Assembly: GCA_964543235.1 (NCBI GenBank)
Contig: CAZIXE010000007.1
Span: 21,560 to 85,559, forward strand
Origin: JANMMJ01 sp964543235
Lineage (GTDB): Bacteria > Pseudomonadota > Alphaproteobacteria > Rhizobiales > Aestuariivirgaceae
Length of the DNA stretch: 64,000 bases
Direction: 5' to 3'
Below are positions 34,518 through 42,544 of this stretch, piece by piece. A program made the translations under genes and the position numbers. Below the pieces are notes generated by a model. That model saw only the letters and a list, made by a program, of their open reading frames with translations, had not been told where the DNA came from and ran no database searches. Positions within the stretch are counted from its first letter, which is position 1. Every line of letters starts with the position of its first letter.

Positions 34518-34820
34518 ATGAGATCGATTGGATTTCCTCTCTTAGTCTTTCTCGCGCTATTTGTTTTCCTATCTGAATCTAGCGCCGCAAGTGAAGTAGA
34601 GACCTACCATCCTCGAAGTCAAACAACAGCCCTTATTGCTCCCAAAAAGATAGCACCGCATTCATCTTGGGCGAGTAAAGCACAAGCTACATGCGAAAAT
34701 GGATATGGGTCTTGTGGGCAGTGGAATCCCGACTATGGAATTGAATGTCCAGATACGGAGAGACCTTGCTATCATGCTGATGGCACAACCACTTGTGAGC
34801 CATTTCCAGAATGTAAGTGA
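34518..34820 (+). CDS. Small secreted cysteine-rich protein of unknown function (low GC)
   Basis: 100 residues from ATG 34518, which has a very strong GGAGGAGG six bases upstream; the frame continues back to 34440 without a ribosome site. Residues 1-24 (MRSIGFPLLVFLALFVFLSESSAAS) are a signal peptide. The mature part of about 76 residues has six Cys in its last 43 residues (CENGYGSCGQW, IECPDTERPCYH, TCEPFPEC), which would suit three disulfides. GC content is visibly far lower than the flanking genes, suggesting recent arrival. No family recognised. Confidence 0.75.
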   Translation: MRSIGFPLLVFLALFVFLSESSAASEVETYHPRSQTTALIAPKKIAPHSSWASKAQATCENGYGSCGQWNPDYGIECPDTERPCYHADGTTTCEPFPECK

Positions 34821-34853
34821 GCCTCATTAGCGCTTGTTATTCAGACATCATAC

Positions 34854-35684
34854 TCAGCCCTTGACCGCCCCCATGGTCAGGCCGCGCGAGAGGTGATTCT
34901 GGATCAGAATCACCAGCAGCAAGGCCGGGAAGAAGGCGAGGAACGCCACCAGGGCAATGGCATTGTAGATGATGCCGTCGGAGCCGCCGGAGAAATTGGC
35001 AAGGGCCACCGACAGCGGGAAGGCCTGTTTTGACGCGATGATCAGGGTGAACAGGTATTCGTTCATGGCGAAGATCGCTGCGATGACGGCGGCGGTGATG
35101 ATGCCTGGCAGGCACATCGGAACGATGATCTCCCAGAGGATGCGCAAGTCGGAGGCGCCGTCGGTGCGGGCCGCATCCTCGATCTCGTGGGGAATGTCGA
35201 TCATGTAGGACCGGATGATCCAGACGACGATCGACAGGTTCATGGCGGCATAGACCAGCATCAAGGCCCACACTGTGTCGAGCAGGCGCAACTGGCCGAA
35301 CAGCACGAAGATCGGGATCGCCACGGCGGCCGGCGCCATCATCTTGGTCGAGAGGATGTAGAAGCCGATGTCCTCGCGACCGCGGAAGCGAAAGCGGGCC
35401 AGCGCGTAGGCGGCGGGAATCCCCAGCAGAAGGCAAATCAGGACACTGCCGCCGATCGCCATCATGGAGTTCTTGAAGTAGGTCATGATCGGCCATTCAG
35501 CCCAGATCTTGGCCCAGGTTTCGACGGTGATGGTGGGGAAATAGATCGGCTTGGGCGCAATGATCTCATTGCGCGGCCTAAGCGCGATCGATGCAAAAAA
35601 GACGATCGGCAACAGGCTGAGCAGGCCCCAGGCAGCGAGGATCATGGTGCCGGCGACACTGCGCGACCGGGTGCGGGCAGCCAT
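34854..35684 (-). CDS. Carbohydrate ABC transporter permease, MalG type
   Basis: 276 residues from ATG 35684, which shares a base with the stop of the upstream permease (TGATG). Six helices are visible. The EAA loop that docks on the ATPase is EIEDAARTDGASDLRILWEIIVPMCLPG. With the MalF-type permease it forms the membrane channel of a sugar or polyol importer; the likely ATPase is at 25274-26329. Last gene of the binding protein-permease-permease operon. Confidence 0.92.
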   Translation of the reverse strand: MAARTRSRSVAGTMILAAWGLLSLLPIVFFASIALRPRNEIIAPKPIYFPTITVETWAKIWAEWPIMTYFKNSMMAIGGSVLICLLLGIPAAYALARFRFRGREDIGFYILSTKMMAPAAVAIPIFVLFGQLRLLDTVWALMLVYAAMNLSIVVWIIRSYMIDIPHEIEDAARTDGASDLRILWEIIVPMCLPGIITAAVIAAIFAMNEYLFTLIIASKQAFPLSVALANFSGGSDGIIYNAIALVAFLAFFPALLLVILIQNHLSRGLTMGAVKG

Positions 35685-36604
35685 CACTCCCTCCCCGACC
35701 GGAAGAAGCGGCGCACCAGCGTCTGCGCCAGGATGATGGTGGCAATGAGCAGCAACACCGATGCCGCCGAGGCATAGCCCTGGTTGAAGCTCTTGAAGGC
35801 GGTCCGGTAGATGAAATAGCTCAGCGTCTCGGTATTGCCGGCCGGCGCGCCCTGGGTGATGACATGGACCGAGGTGAACATGGTCAGGATGTCGATGCCG
35901 CGGAGCACGAGCGCAATGGCGATGACCGGGCGCATCAGGGGCAGCGAGATCGAGAAGAAAATCTGATTCCACTTGGCGCCGTCGAGCCGGGCGGCCTCCT
36001 CGATCTCCTTATCCTGACTCTGCAGCGCGGCAACGAAGATGATGAAGAGGAAGGGGGTCCACTGCCAAACATCGGTAACGACCAGCACCAGCCGCGCCAT
36101 GGCGGTCGAGCCCATGAAATCGATGTTGCCGGCCATGAATCCAAGGCGACCGACGAGGTCGCTGATCACCCGGCCGTCATTGAACAGGAGTTTCCAGAGG
36201 AAGGCCACGGCCGAAGGCATGAACAGCATCGGCAGCAGAAACAGGATGCGCCAGCCCCGTACCCATCGGTCGCGATAGACCAGGGCGGCCAGGGTCATGG
36301 CGATGACGAATTCAAGGGAAAGAGTAATCGAGCCCAGGAGCAGCGTGTTGCCGAGTGCTGTCCAGAAGGTGGAGTCGGCAAAGAGTTCCGAATAGTTCTG
36401 GAAGCCCACCCAATCGAGCTTGAACTTGCCGGTATAGAGGCTGCGGTAGATGGCGTAGATGCCGGGATAGAGGGTGATCGACAGCAGGTAGACGACCGCG
36501 GGCAGGACGAGGAGGTAGGGAAAAGCCTTGCGCATCAGGGGGCTGCGGCGCCGGGACCGCTTCACCGCCAAAACCCTGCCATCACTGTGCGCCACTGCCG
36601 TCAT
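35684..36604 (-). CDS. Carbohydrate ABC transporter permease, MalF type
   Basis: 306 residues. Six transmembrane helices, the first at about 27-48 (FPYLLVLPAVVYLLSITLYPGIYAIYRSL). EAA motif EIEEAARLDGAKWNQIFFSISLPLMRPV. Second gene of the importer operon, 86 bp after the binding-protein gene with a very stable stem-loop in the gap. Confidence 0.92.
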   Translation of the reverse strand: MTAVAHSDGRVLAVKRSRRRSPLMRKAFPYLLVLPAVVYLLSITLYPGIYAIYRSLYTGKFKLDWVGFQNYSELFADSTFWTALGNTLLLGSITLSLEFVIAMTLAALVYRDRWVRGWRILFLLPMLFMPSAVAFLWKLLFNDGRVISDLVGRLGFMAGNIDFMGSTAMARLVLVVTDVWQWTPFLFIIFVAALQSQDKEIEEAARLDGAKWNQIFFSISLPLMRPVIAIALVLRGIDILTMFTSVHVITQGAPAGNTETLSYFIYRTAFKSFNQGYASAASVLLLIATIILAQTLVRRFFRSGRE

Positions 36605-36647
36605 AGGAAACTATATACAAACCAATTGTGGGAATATTATGACAAGG

Positions 36648-36672
36648 CCGGCCGGATCGGCGATCCGGCCGG
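36648..36672 (-). repeat. Stable intra-operon stem-loop between binding-protein and permease genes
   Basis: CCGGCCGGATC (36648-36658) pairs perfectly with GATCCGGCCGG (36662-36672) over a 3-base loop. It has no T tract. Structures in this position, as between malE and malF, commonly protect the upstream mRNA end and lower downstream expression, giving more binding protein than permease. That role is inferred. Confidence 0.6.
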
Positions 36673-36690
36673 GAAATTTGCGAGAAGCAA

Positions 36691-38271
36691 TCAGAACGGG
36701 GCCGGCTTGCCCTTGCCCATCCAGATGCCCGGTTCCATGGAGGCGTAGGATACCGGATCGGCGCCCTTGTAGAAGCCCGATTTCCCCATGATCGCCTTGA
36801 CCTTGGCCGCAGCCTCGTCGAGAGCCGCCTTGGGCTGAATCTCGCCGACCACCGCCTTGTTGATCAGGAAGCCGATCTCCTGGTCCATCTCGAAGGCCGC
36901 CGGCAAGCGCGGCGCACACCAGGCGTAGTCGAGGGCTTCCGACCAGACCTTGGCGGGCTGCGAGACGCTGCGAAGTTTCGCGTTGTTCAGCACCGAGCGA
37001 TAGCCGGGGGCCACGCCATTGGCGTTGGCTTCGTTCATGGCCATGATCGAGGCCGTGGTCAGGAAGGCGAGCATCAGGAACGACGCCTCGGGTTCCGGCG
37101 AGGACGCCGCGACACATGAGGTCGAGCCGGCAATGTTCGGCGGCGCATAGGTGCCGCCTGCCACGCGCGGCTCGTAGATGGTGAGCACGTCGTCGCCCAG
37201 CTTCGACTGGTCGGGACGCGTCGCCTGGGTGCCGGAGTCCTGCCAGGAGATGTTGCAGGCAACCTGGCCGCCGAGCCAGGCGGCACGGTTGGTGGGCCAG
37301 TCCGCGGCGGCAATGCCTTCGATCGCGTGCTTGGACAGGGCGAGGATGGTTTCGAGGCCCTTGACGCCGGCATCACCGTTGAAGATCGGCTCCCAGTTCT
37401 CGTTGAAGAGCTGCATGCCATACTGGGCAGCGATGTGCTGCCAGGTATAGGTCGCCCAGAAGCCGCGGCCGCACATCATGCCAATGCCGTTGACGCCGGC
37501 CTCCGCCTTGTTGAGCTCCGGAGCCAGGCGGATCATCTCGTCATAGGTCGGGATGGTGTTGACCGGATCCGGATCCTTGCCGAGCACCTTCTTGAAGATC
37601 GACGGGCGGATGTGCACCTGCTGAATGTCGCAGTCGAAGGGGATGCCATAGAGGCCCTTGTCACCGAAGCGGCCATAGTTCAGCGTGTAGGTGTCATAGA
37701 AGTCGTCGAGTGGCAGCTTCCATTTGGCGGCATACTCGTCGAGCGGGGCCAACAGACCCTGGGCGGCGAAGTCGCCGAGCCAGGGTGAGAAGAACTGCAT
37801 AGCATCGAAGCTGGCGTTGCCGGACAGGGCCTCGGAAATGATCTTGTCGTACATGGAGTCGTCGGGAATGGCGACGAGTTCGACCTTGATGCCGGAAAGC
37901 TGCAGGAAGGGCTCGATGCCGTCCTGGGCCGATTCACGGTCGGCCGCGCCGATCAGGAAGCGCACGGTCTTGCCGGCGTGCTCCTTGCGGACGGCTTCCC
38001 AGTCGACGGTGCGGATCCAGTCCTTGCCGGAATCCCAGAGTTCGTCATTGTCGCCAAGCTTGTACTGCTCGCGGTATTCCTTCTTCACGTAGTTGCCGAC
38101 ATTGATCCTGGCGAGCACGTCGGCCGGGTTCGGCAGGTCCTGGGCATTGGCGCGGCGCAGGTTGAAGAGCGGCAGACCGGTGGTTCCGGAGACCAGAACG
38201 GCGCCGGCCGCGGCCGATGTCCTGAGCAGCGACCTGCGCGAAATGGTGCCGGTGGGTTTTTGCAACATCAT
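36691..38271 (-). CDS. ABC transporter extracellular solute-binding protein, Tat-exported
   Basis: 526 residues from ATG 38271 (GGAGG seven bases upstream; a TTG at 38274 and ATG at 38268 are adjacent). The N-terminus has a Tat signal: ISRRSLLRTSAAAGAVLVSGTTG. Family 1 sugar-binding features include VELVAIPDDSMYDKIISEAL, DAMQFFSPWLGDFAAQGLLAPLDEY and GIPFDCDIQQVHIRPSIF. At over 520 residues it is longer than usual (about 420). First gene of the importer operon. The Tat route suggests it folds, perhaps with a cofactor, before export. Confidence 0.9.
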   Translation of the reverse strand: MMLQKPTGTISRRSLLRTSAAAGAVLVSGTTGLPLFNLRRANAQDLPNPADVLARINVGNYVKKEYREQYKLGDNDELWDSGKDWIRTVDWEAVRKEHAGKTVRFLIGAADRESAQDGIEPFLQLSGIKVELVAIPDDSMYDKIISEALSGNASFDAMQFFSPWLGDFAAQGLLAPLDEYAAKWKLPLDDFYDTYTLNYGRFGDKGLYGIPFDCDIQQVHIRPSIFKKVLGKDPDPVNTIPTYDEMIRLAPELNKAEAGVNGIGMMCGRGFWATYTWQHIAAQYGMQLFNENWEPIFNGDAGVKGLETILALSKHAIEGIAAADWPTNRAAWLGGQVACNISWQDSGTQATRPDQSKLGDDVLTIYEPRVAGGTYAPPNIAGSTSCVAASSPEPEASFLMLAFLTTASIMAMNEANANGVAPGYRSVLNNAKLRSVSQPAKVWSEALDYAWCAPRLPAAFEMDQEIGFLINKAVVGEIQPKAALDEAAAKVKAIMGKSGFYKGADPVSYASMEPGIWMGKGKPAPF

Positions 38272-38526
38272 CAATTTTCCTCCCTTGATGAGGCCTGTCA
38301 GGGGTGATTGCCGTGCGGCGTCAGGCCGGACGCGACACAGCCGTTCCAGGGCAGGCGGTGTGACCGGCTGCCATTACGTCCATGCAATGACGTGACATCG
38401 CCGAGCGGCGCGCGGGCGGAACGGGACAATGATTGGGTCAACGTCTCATATCCTCCTTCTTTCCGCTGTTGTTCTTGGCTTGTCAGGTGCGGAAGGCGGA
38501 GTGGCTCCGCGTAATTACAATACTAA

Positions 38527-38570
38527 ACATCTTCCTGATGTGCAAATGTTTCGTTATTGCGTTTCCGCAA
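38527..38570. promoter_or_regulatory. Two adjacent dyads, candidate SorC-family operators
   Basis: ACATCTTCCTGATGT has perfect 5-base arms around 5 bases; TTGCGTTTCCGCAA has perfect 5-base arms around 4. Their centres are about 30 bp apart in the AT-rich middle of the divergent region. Linking them to the SorC regulator is inference from position. Confidence 0.4.
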
Positions 38571-38677
38571 AAATATTCGTGATTTTCTATGCGCTTATCG
38601 ATTCTGCCGAAGTGTGTGCAGGCAAAGATGCGCTGCCGGCGCTGTTGTTGCGCTGCAAAAAGGTCCCCACTTGGGGT

Positions 38678-38706
38678 TTGAATTTGGCACAAACGAACTC
38701 TATGAT
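38678..38706 (+). promoter_or_regulatory. Sigma-70-like promoter of the sorC operon
   Basis: TTGAAT (38678-38683), a 17-bp spacer, and TATGAT (38701-38706; five of six consensus). It would start RNA near 38713, about 45 bases before the sorC ATG. Confidence 0.55.
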
Positions 38707-38757
38707 AGCAAATTGTATAGACCAGCGACGGTGTCGCCCTGAATTCGCGAGTTGCCG

Positions 38758-39747
38758 ATGCTCGACAGATCAACATCGCGCCGTTCTCCCGGCAACCAGG
38801 AACGCGGGGCGGGCCGGATTGCCCGCAACCGCATGCGCATCGCCTGGATGTATTACGTCGAGGGCCTGACGCAGAACGAGATTGCCGACAAGCTCGGCAT
38901 TGGCCGCGTGACGGTGGTCCGCAACATCAACGAGGCCCTGCGCCAGCGCGAAGTGAAGATCTGGATCGAGGGCGAGATTGCCGAGTGCCTTGAACTCGAG
39001 GCCGAACTCAAGCGGGCGTTCAACCTGAAGGATGCGGTGGTGGTGCCGGAACCCACCAATCCTGCGCTGATGGCGAAGGCGATCGGCGTGGCGGCGGGCA
39101 TGTATGCCACCGAGAACATGACCGACGACATGTCGATCGGTGTCGGCTGGGGTGCGACCCTCTACGAGTCCCTGCAGACGCTGGCACCGCGCGAACTGGA
39201 GAACGTCCAGGTCATTTCCCTGCTCGGCGGCATCGTGCAGGCCCGGCGCTTCAATCCGTCGGAATTCGCCTGGCAGTTTGCGCGCACGATCGGCGCAGAC
39301 TGCTATCTCCTGGCGGCGCCGGTGGTGGTCGATTCGCCGCAAACCAAGCAGGCCCTGATCGAGCGCTGCGGTCTCGACGAAGTCCTGCGCCGGGCCGAGC
39401 GCATGGACATGGCGCTGCTCAGCGTGGGCTACATGTCGCGCGACTCGACCGTCTTCCGCTTCGGATTCCTCTCAGACGAAGACCGGACCAGCCTGATCAA
39501 ACTGGGCGCGGTCGGTGATCTCTTGTACAATTTCTATGATCGCGACGGCCGCCTGGTGGATCATCCAATCAATCAGCGCGTGATCGCCATGCCGATCGAA
39601 CGGCTGCGCGATGTGCCCAGGCGGGTCATTGCGTCCGGCGGCAATGAAAAGGTTGACGCCCTGCTCGGCGTCATCAAATTGATCAATTGCAACGTGCTGA
39701 TCACCAATGAGGCCACAGCCCGCGAATTGCTGATCCGGAAAGACTGA
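38758..39747 (+). CDS. SorC/DeoR-type sugar-binding transcriptional regulator
   Basis: 329 residues from ATG 38758. N-terminal helix-turn-helix: RIAWMYYVEGLTQNEIADKLGIGRVTVVRNINEALRQ. The C-terminal effector domain has the family's VVVPEP, SIGVGWGATLYESLQ, VISLLGGIVQARRFNPSEFAWQFA and VGDLLYNFYDRDGRLVDHPIN. The family binds phosphosugars and controls sugar and polyol operons (for example erythritol genes in Brucella). It shares a base with the following gene (TGATG) and is divergent from the importer operon. Confidence 0.93.
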   Translation: MLDRSTSRRSPGNQERGAGRIARNRMRIAWMYYVEGLTQNEIADKLGIGRVTVVRNINEALRQREVKIWIEGEIAECLELEAELKRAFNLKDAVVVPEPTNPALMAKAIGVAAGMYATENMTDDMSIGVGWGATLYESLQTLAPRELENVQVISLLGGIVQARRFNPSEFAWQFARTIGADCYLLAAPVVVDSPQTKQALIERCGLDEVLRRAERMDMALLSVGYMSRDSTVFRFGFLSDEDRTSLIKLGAVGDLLYNFYDRDGRLVDHPINQRVIAMPIERLRDVPRRVIASGGNEKVDALLGVIKLINCNVLITNEATARELLIRKD

Positions 39748-40388
39748 TGCTGACCCCGCTCAAGACCGAAGTCCTCAAGGTTGACGACCTGAGCCATGAA
39801 GCGCGCCGGTTCCGCACGATCCTGTGGTCGTTCGAACGCAATCTCGAGCTTCTGTTCAAGGACACCGGACTGACGGCGCGCGTCGACCATGCCGCGCTGG
39901 CCAATGCCTTCTCGAAGTGGCGCCAGGCCTTCGACAGGTCGAAGCACCTCGCCAATATCAACCGGCACGATTTCGTCATCTATGCCGCCGGCCTGATGCT
40001 CAAGGAATTGATCGCGGCGGCCCCGCTGAAGGCGGTGAGCGAGGATCAGCAGAACCTGCCAACGTTGCCGGCGCATGTCGACCACCGCCTGGAGCGCTGG
40101 CCGGAAGGTTATGCCTACACGAGCTTCTGCCTGTCGGTCGCGGCGGCGATCCTGAAGGAAATGGGCGATGACGAACCGGTGCCGGCGAAGTCCGCGGACG
40201 AACTGGCCTTCTGGGACTCGTTCCGGGAACATGCGGCGGAAAGCCCTGCCACGGCAGTGGCTTTTTTCGATCTGGTCTGCGGCCAGGATCCGAACTGGGA
40301 GGCGCCGGACGTGCCGTGGCTGCGCCGGGCCTTCCAGCAGGAGAATGCGCTTGCCGGGGCACACGGCAAGCAGCGGGCAGTCGAATAG
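39747..40388 (+). CDS. Unknown protein translationally coupled to SorC
   Basis: 213 residues; start ATG 39747 overlaps the sorC stop by one base. I do not recognise a family. No signal peptide or transmembrane helix is evident; predicted helical, with polar motifs ARRFRTILWSFERNLELLFKDTG, KWRQAFDRSKHLANINRHDFVIYAAGLMLKELI and RWPEGYAYTSFCLSVAAAILKE. Close coupling to the regulator and the sugar genes suggests a role in the locus. Confidence 0.75.
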   Translation: MLTPLKTEVLKVDDLSHEARRFRTILWSFERNLELLFKDTGLTARVDHAALANAFSKWRQAFDRSKHLANINRHDFVIYAAGLMLKELIAAAPLKAVSEDQQNLPTLPAHVDHRLERWPEGYAYTSFCLSVAAAILKEMGDDEPVPAKSADELAFWDSFREHAAESPATAVAFFDLVCGQDPNWEAPDVPWLRRAFQQENALAGAHGKQRAVE

Positions 40389-40526
40389 ATTCTGTATCCC
40401 GGCGGCTCTTCGCGGCAGCCGGTGGAGCCCCATTCCTCTCGCGCCCCTGCATATTTCACTCGCCATCGCACCTGCTTGACGCTAACTGGAAACGACGCCT
40501 TCACGAACCCGTTCCTGCTCCGAGCC

Positions 40527-41276
40527 ATGCCCCAGCGCCTGTCCTTCCAGCTTTACAGTGCCCGCGACCATGGCCCGCTTGCCGACGTGCTGGCGCTTCT
40601 TGCCCGTGTCGGCTACCGCGAGGTCGAGGGCTTTGGCGGTGCCTACCGCGATCCGAAAAAGGTGCGGCAACTGCTCGAGAAACACGGGCTTACCATGCCG
40701 ACCGGCCATTTCGACCTGGACCTCCTCGAGAATGACCGCGGCCGGGCGCTCGCCATCGCCAGAACCCTGGGTATCCGGCACATCTATTGCCCCTATATCG
40801 CCGAGGAGCAGCGCCCCAGGTCGGCTGCCGGCTGGACCCGATTCGGCAAGCGCCTTGCCAGCATCGGTGCCGCTGTGCGCGGCGAGGGCCTGAGCTTCGG
40901 CTGGCACAATCACGACTTCGAATTCCGGAAACTCCCGGATGGCAGCCTGCCGATCGAGAGGCTGTTCGCGGCGGCTCCGATGATCGACTGGGAATGCGAT
41001 GTCGCCTGGGTAGCAAGGGCAGTGCGCAACCCTGTCAGGTGGATCAAGACCTTTGCCGCGCGCATCACGGCGGTCCATGTGAAGGACATCGCCCGGCCCG
41101 GCGAGAATACCGACGAGGACGGCTGGGCGGATGTGGGCAAGGGTGTCCTCGACTGGCCGGCGTTGTTCAGGACGCTCGGCAACAGCCGGACGCTGCATTA
41201 CGTCATGGAGCATGACAGGCCGCGCGATCTCGAACGCTTTGCGCGGAATTCGTTCAATTTCGTAAAGGCCATCTGA
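40527..41276 (+). CDS. Sugar phosphate isomerase/epimerase (AP-endonuclease-2 TIM barrel)
   Basis: 249 residues from ATG 40527 (MPQRLSFQLYSARD); the frame opens earlier but without likeness. Typical features: LARVGYREVEGFGGAYRD, SFGWHNHDFEF, the metal-binding D-W-E-C-D-V-A-W-V and ITAVHVKDIARPGENTDEDGWADVGKGVLDWPAL. Members isomerise or epimerise sugars and inositol derivatives with a divalent metal. The next gene is a Gfo/Idh/MocA dehydrogenase 9 bp on; such pairs often oxidise a sugar and then isomerise the keto form. Confidence 0.87.
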   Translation: MPQRLSFQLYSARDHGPLADVLALLARVGYREVEGFGGAYRDPKKVRQLLEKHGLTMPTGHFDLDLLENDRGRALAIARTLGIRHIYCPYIAEEQRPRSAAGWTRFGKRLASIGAAVRGEGLSFGWHNHDFEFRKLPDGSLPIERLFAAAPMIDWECDVAWVARAVRNPVRWIKTFAARITAVHVKDIARPGENTDEDGWADVGKGVLDWPALFRTLGNSRTLHYVMEHDRPRDLERFARNSFNFVKAI

Positions 41277-41285
41277 GAGGTTTCC

Positions 41286-42419
41286 ATGGCGCGCCCGCTT
41301 GGCGTCGGCATCATCGGCTGCGGCAATATCTCGACGACCTACCTGAGCCTGGCGCCGCTGTTTCGCGATGTCGAGGTCAGGGCCTGTGCCGACAAGGACC
41401 GCAGCGCTGCCGAGCGGCGCGGCGCCGAATTCGGCATTGCGGCACTGAGCGTCCGGGAGCTTCTTGCCAGTGACGAGATCGATATCGTTGTCAATCTCAC
41501 GGTGCCGGCCGCCCATGCCCAGATTTCGAAGCAGATTCTTGCCGCCGGCAAGCACGTCTATTCGGAAAAGCCCCTGGTGCTGTCGCTGGCAGAGGGCCGT
41601 GAGATCGCCGCTCTCGCGAAAAGGAAGCGCCTCAAGGTGGCCAGCGCACCGGATACGTTTCTCGGCGGCGCGCACCAGCGGGCGCGGCGCGCCATTGACC
41701 AGGGCGCTATCGGCAGGATCGCGTCGGGAACGGCCCACTTCCTCAGCCCCGGCATGGAGAGCTGGCATCCCAATCCGGACTTCTTCTTCAAACCGGGCGG
41801 CGGTCCGGTGCTCGACATGGGGCCCTACTACATCGCCAATCTGATCCAGTTGCTGGGTCCGGTCCGGCGGGTTGCAGCGCTTGCCGGCATGGCGCGCAAG
41901 ACCCGCATCATCACCAGTGAGCCGCGCCGCGGCCAGAAGATCGCGGTCAGGACGCCCACCACCATTCACGGCCTGCTCGAATTCGTAAGCGGCGCGCAGG
42001 TGACGCTCAGCATGAGCTGGGACGTGCATGCGCACCGCCACCAGCATACGGAGCTCTACGGGACGGATGGAGCATTGTTCCTTCCGGATCCCAACTTCTT
42101 CGGCGGCGAGGTGCTGATTGCGGGACGCGACGGTGCGGTCGGACCGCTCGACGGCTGGCCGCACCCGCTGGGTTTCGCCAACCAGGAAACGCCGCGCGGC
42201 AGGCAAGCGAATTACCGCGGCGCCGGTCTTGCCGACCTGGCGCGGGCAATCCGCGAACGGCGCGAGCCCCGATGCTCGCTGGAACGGGCCCTGCATGCCA
42301 TCGAAATCATGCTGGCGCTGCTCGGATCAGGCGAAACCGGCCGGTTCGTCACGCTCAAGACCCGCTGCACGCGGCCGCCCATACTCGGCGTCGAGGAAGC
42401 GCAGGCGATGCTGAAGTGA
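41286..42419 (+). CDS. Gfo/Idh/MocA-family oxidoreductase
   Basis: 377 residues. Rossmann fold VGIIGCGNISTTYLSLAPLF at the N-terminus, EKPLVLSLAEGREI (the catalytic-lysine EKP motif near residue 97), and a C-terminal substrate domain with GGGPVLDMGPYYIANLIQLLGP. An NAD(P)-dependent sugar, polyol or inositol dehydrogenase; exact substrate unknown. Last gene of the sorC-led rightward operon. Confidence 0.92.
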   Translation: MARPLGVGIIGCGNISTTYLSLAPLFRDVEVRACADKDRSAAERRGAEFGIAALSVRELLASDEIDIVVNLTVPAAHAQISKQILAAGKHVYSEKPLVLSLAEGREIAALAKRKRLKVASAPDTFLGGAHQRARRAIDQGAIGRIASGTAHFLSPGMESWHPNPDFFFKPGGGPVLDMGPYYIANLIQLLGPVRRVAALAGMARKTRIITSEPRRGQKIAVRTPTTIHGLLEFVSGAQVTLSMSWDVHAHRHQHTELYGTDGALFLPDPNFFGGEVLIAGRDGAVGPLDGWPHPLGFANQETPRGRQANYRGAGLADLARAIRERREPRCSLERALHAIEIMLALLGSGETGRFVTLKTRCTRPPILGVEEAQAMLK

Positions 42420-42422
42420 GGA

Positions 42423-42498
42423 TGGTGGGCGATACTGGACTCGAACCAGTGACCCCTGCGATGTGAACACAGTGCTCTACCAACTGAGCTAATCGCCC
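42423..42498 (-). tRNA. tRNA-Val (CAC)
   Basis: Full cloverleaf on the minus strand: acceptor GGGCGAT/ATCGCCC, D-arm GCTCAGTTGGTAGAGC, anticodon stem-loop CTGTG-TTCACAT-CGCAG with CAC anticodon, T-arm ACTGG-TTCGAGT-CCAGT, discriminator A and an encoded CCA (42423-42425). Confidence 0.95.
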
Positions 42499-42544
42499 GT
42501 GCCGTCGGGGTTTCGGCGGGGTATGGGGCCGGCCACTCCAAAAG

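Larger units (their letters stand above)
38272..38757. other. Divergent regulatory region between importer and sorC operons
   Basis: This 486-bp gap is GC-rich to about 38500 and AT-rich after it; no supported gene. It holds the dyads ACATC-TTCCT-GATGT (38527-38541, nested in AAACAT...ATGTTT 38525-38551) and TTGCG-TTTC-CGCAA (38557-38570), a CCCCACTTGGGG hairpin near 38665-38676, and a rightward promoter at 38678-38706. The dyads are likely regulator sites, most simply for SorC. Confidence 0.5.

Noticed and set aside
38429..38869. A 146-codon frame beginning MIGSTSHILLLSAVVLGLSG, upstream of sorC
   Set aside because: The start looks like a signal peptide, but the frame runs through the AT-rich promoter region and into sorC out of frame. 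No ribosome site.
40482..42296. A 604-codon open frame on the minus strand
   Set aside because: Antisense to the isomerase and Gfo/Idh/MocA genes, which have clear family motifs.
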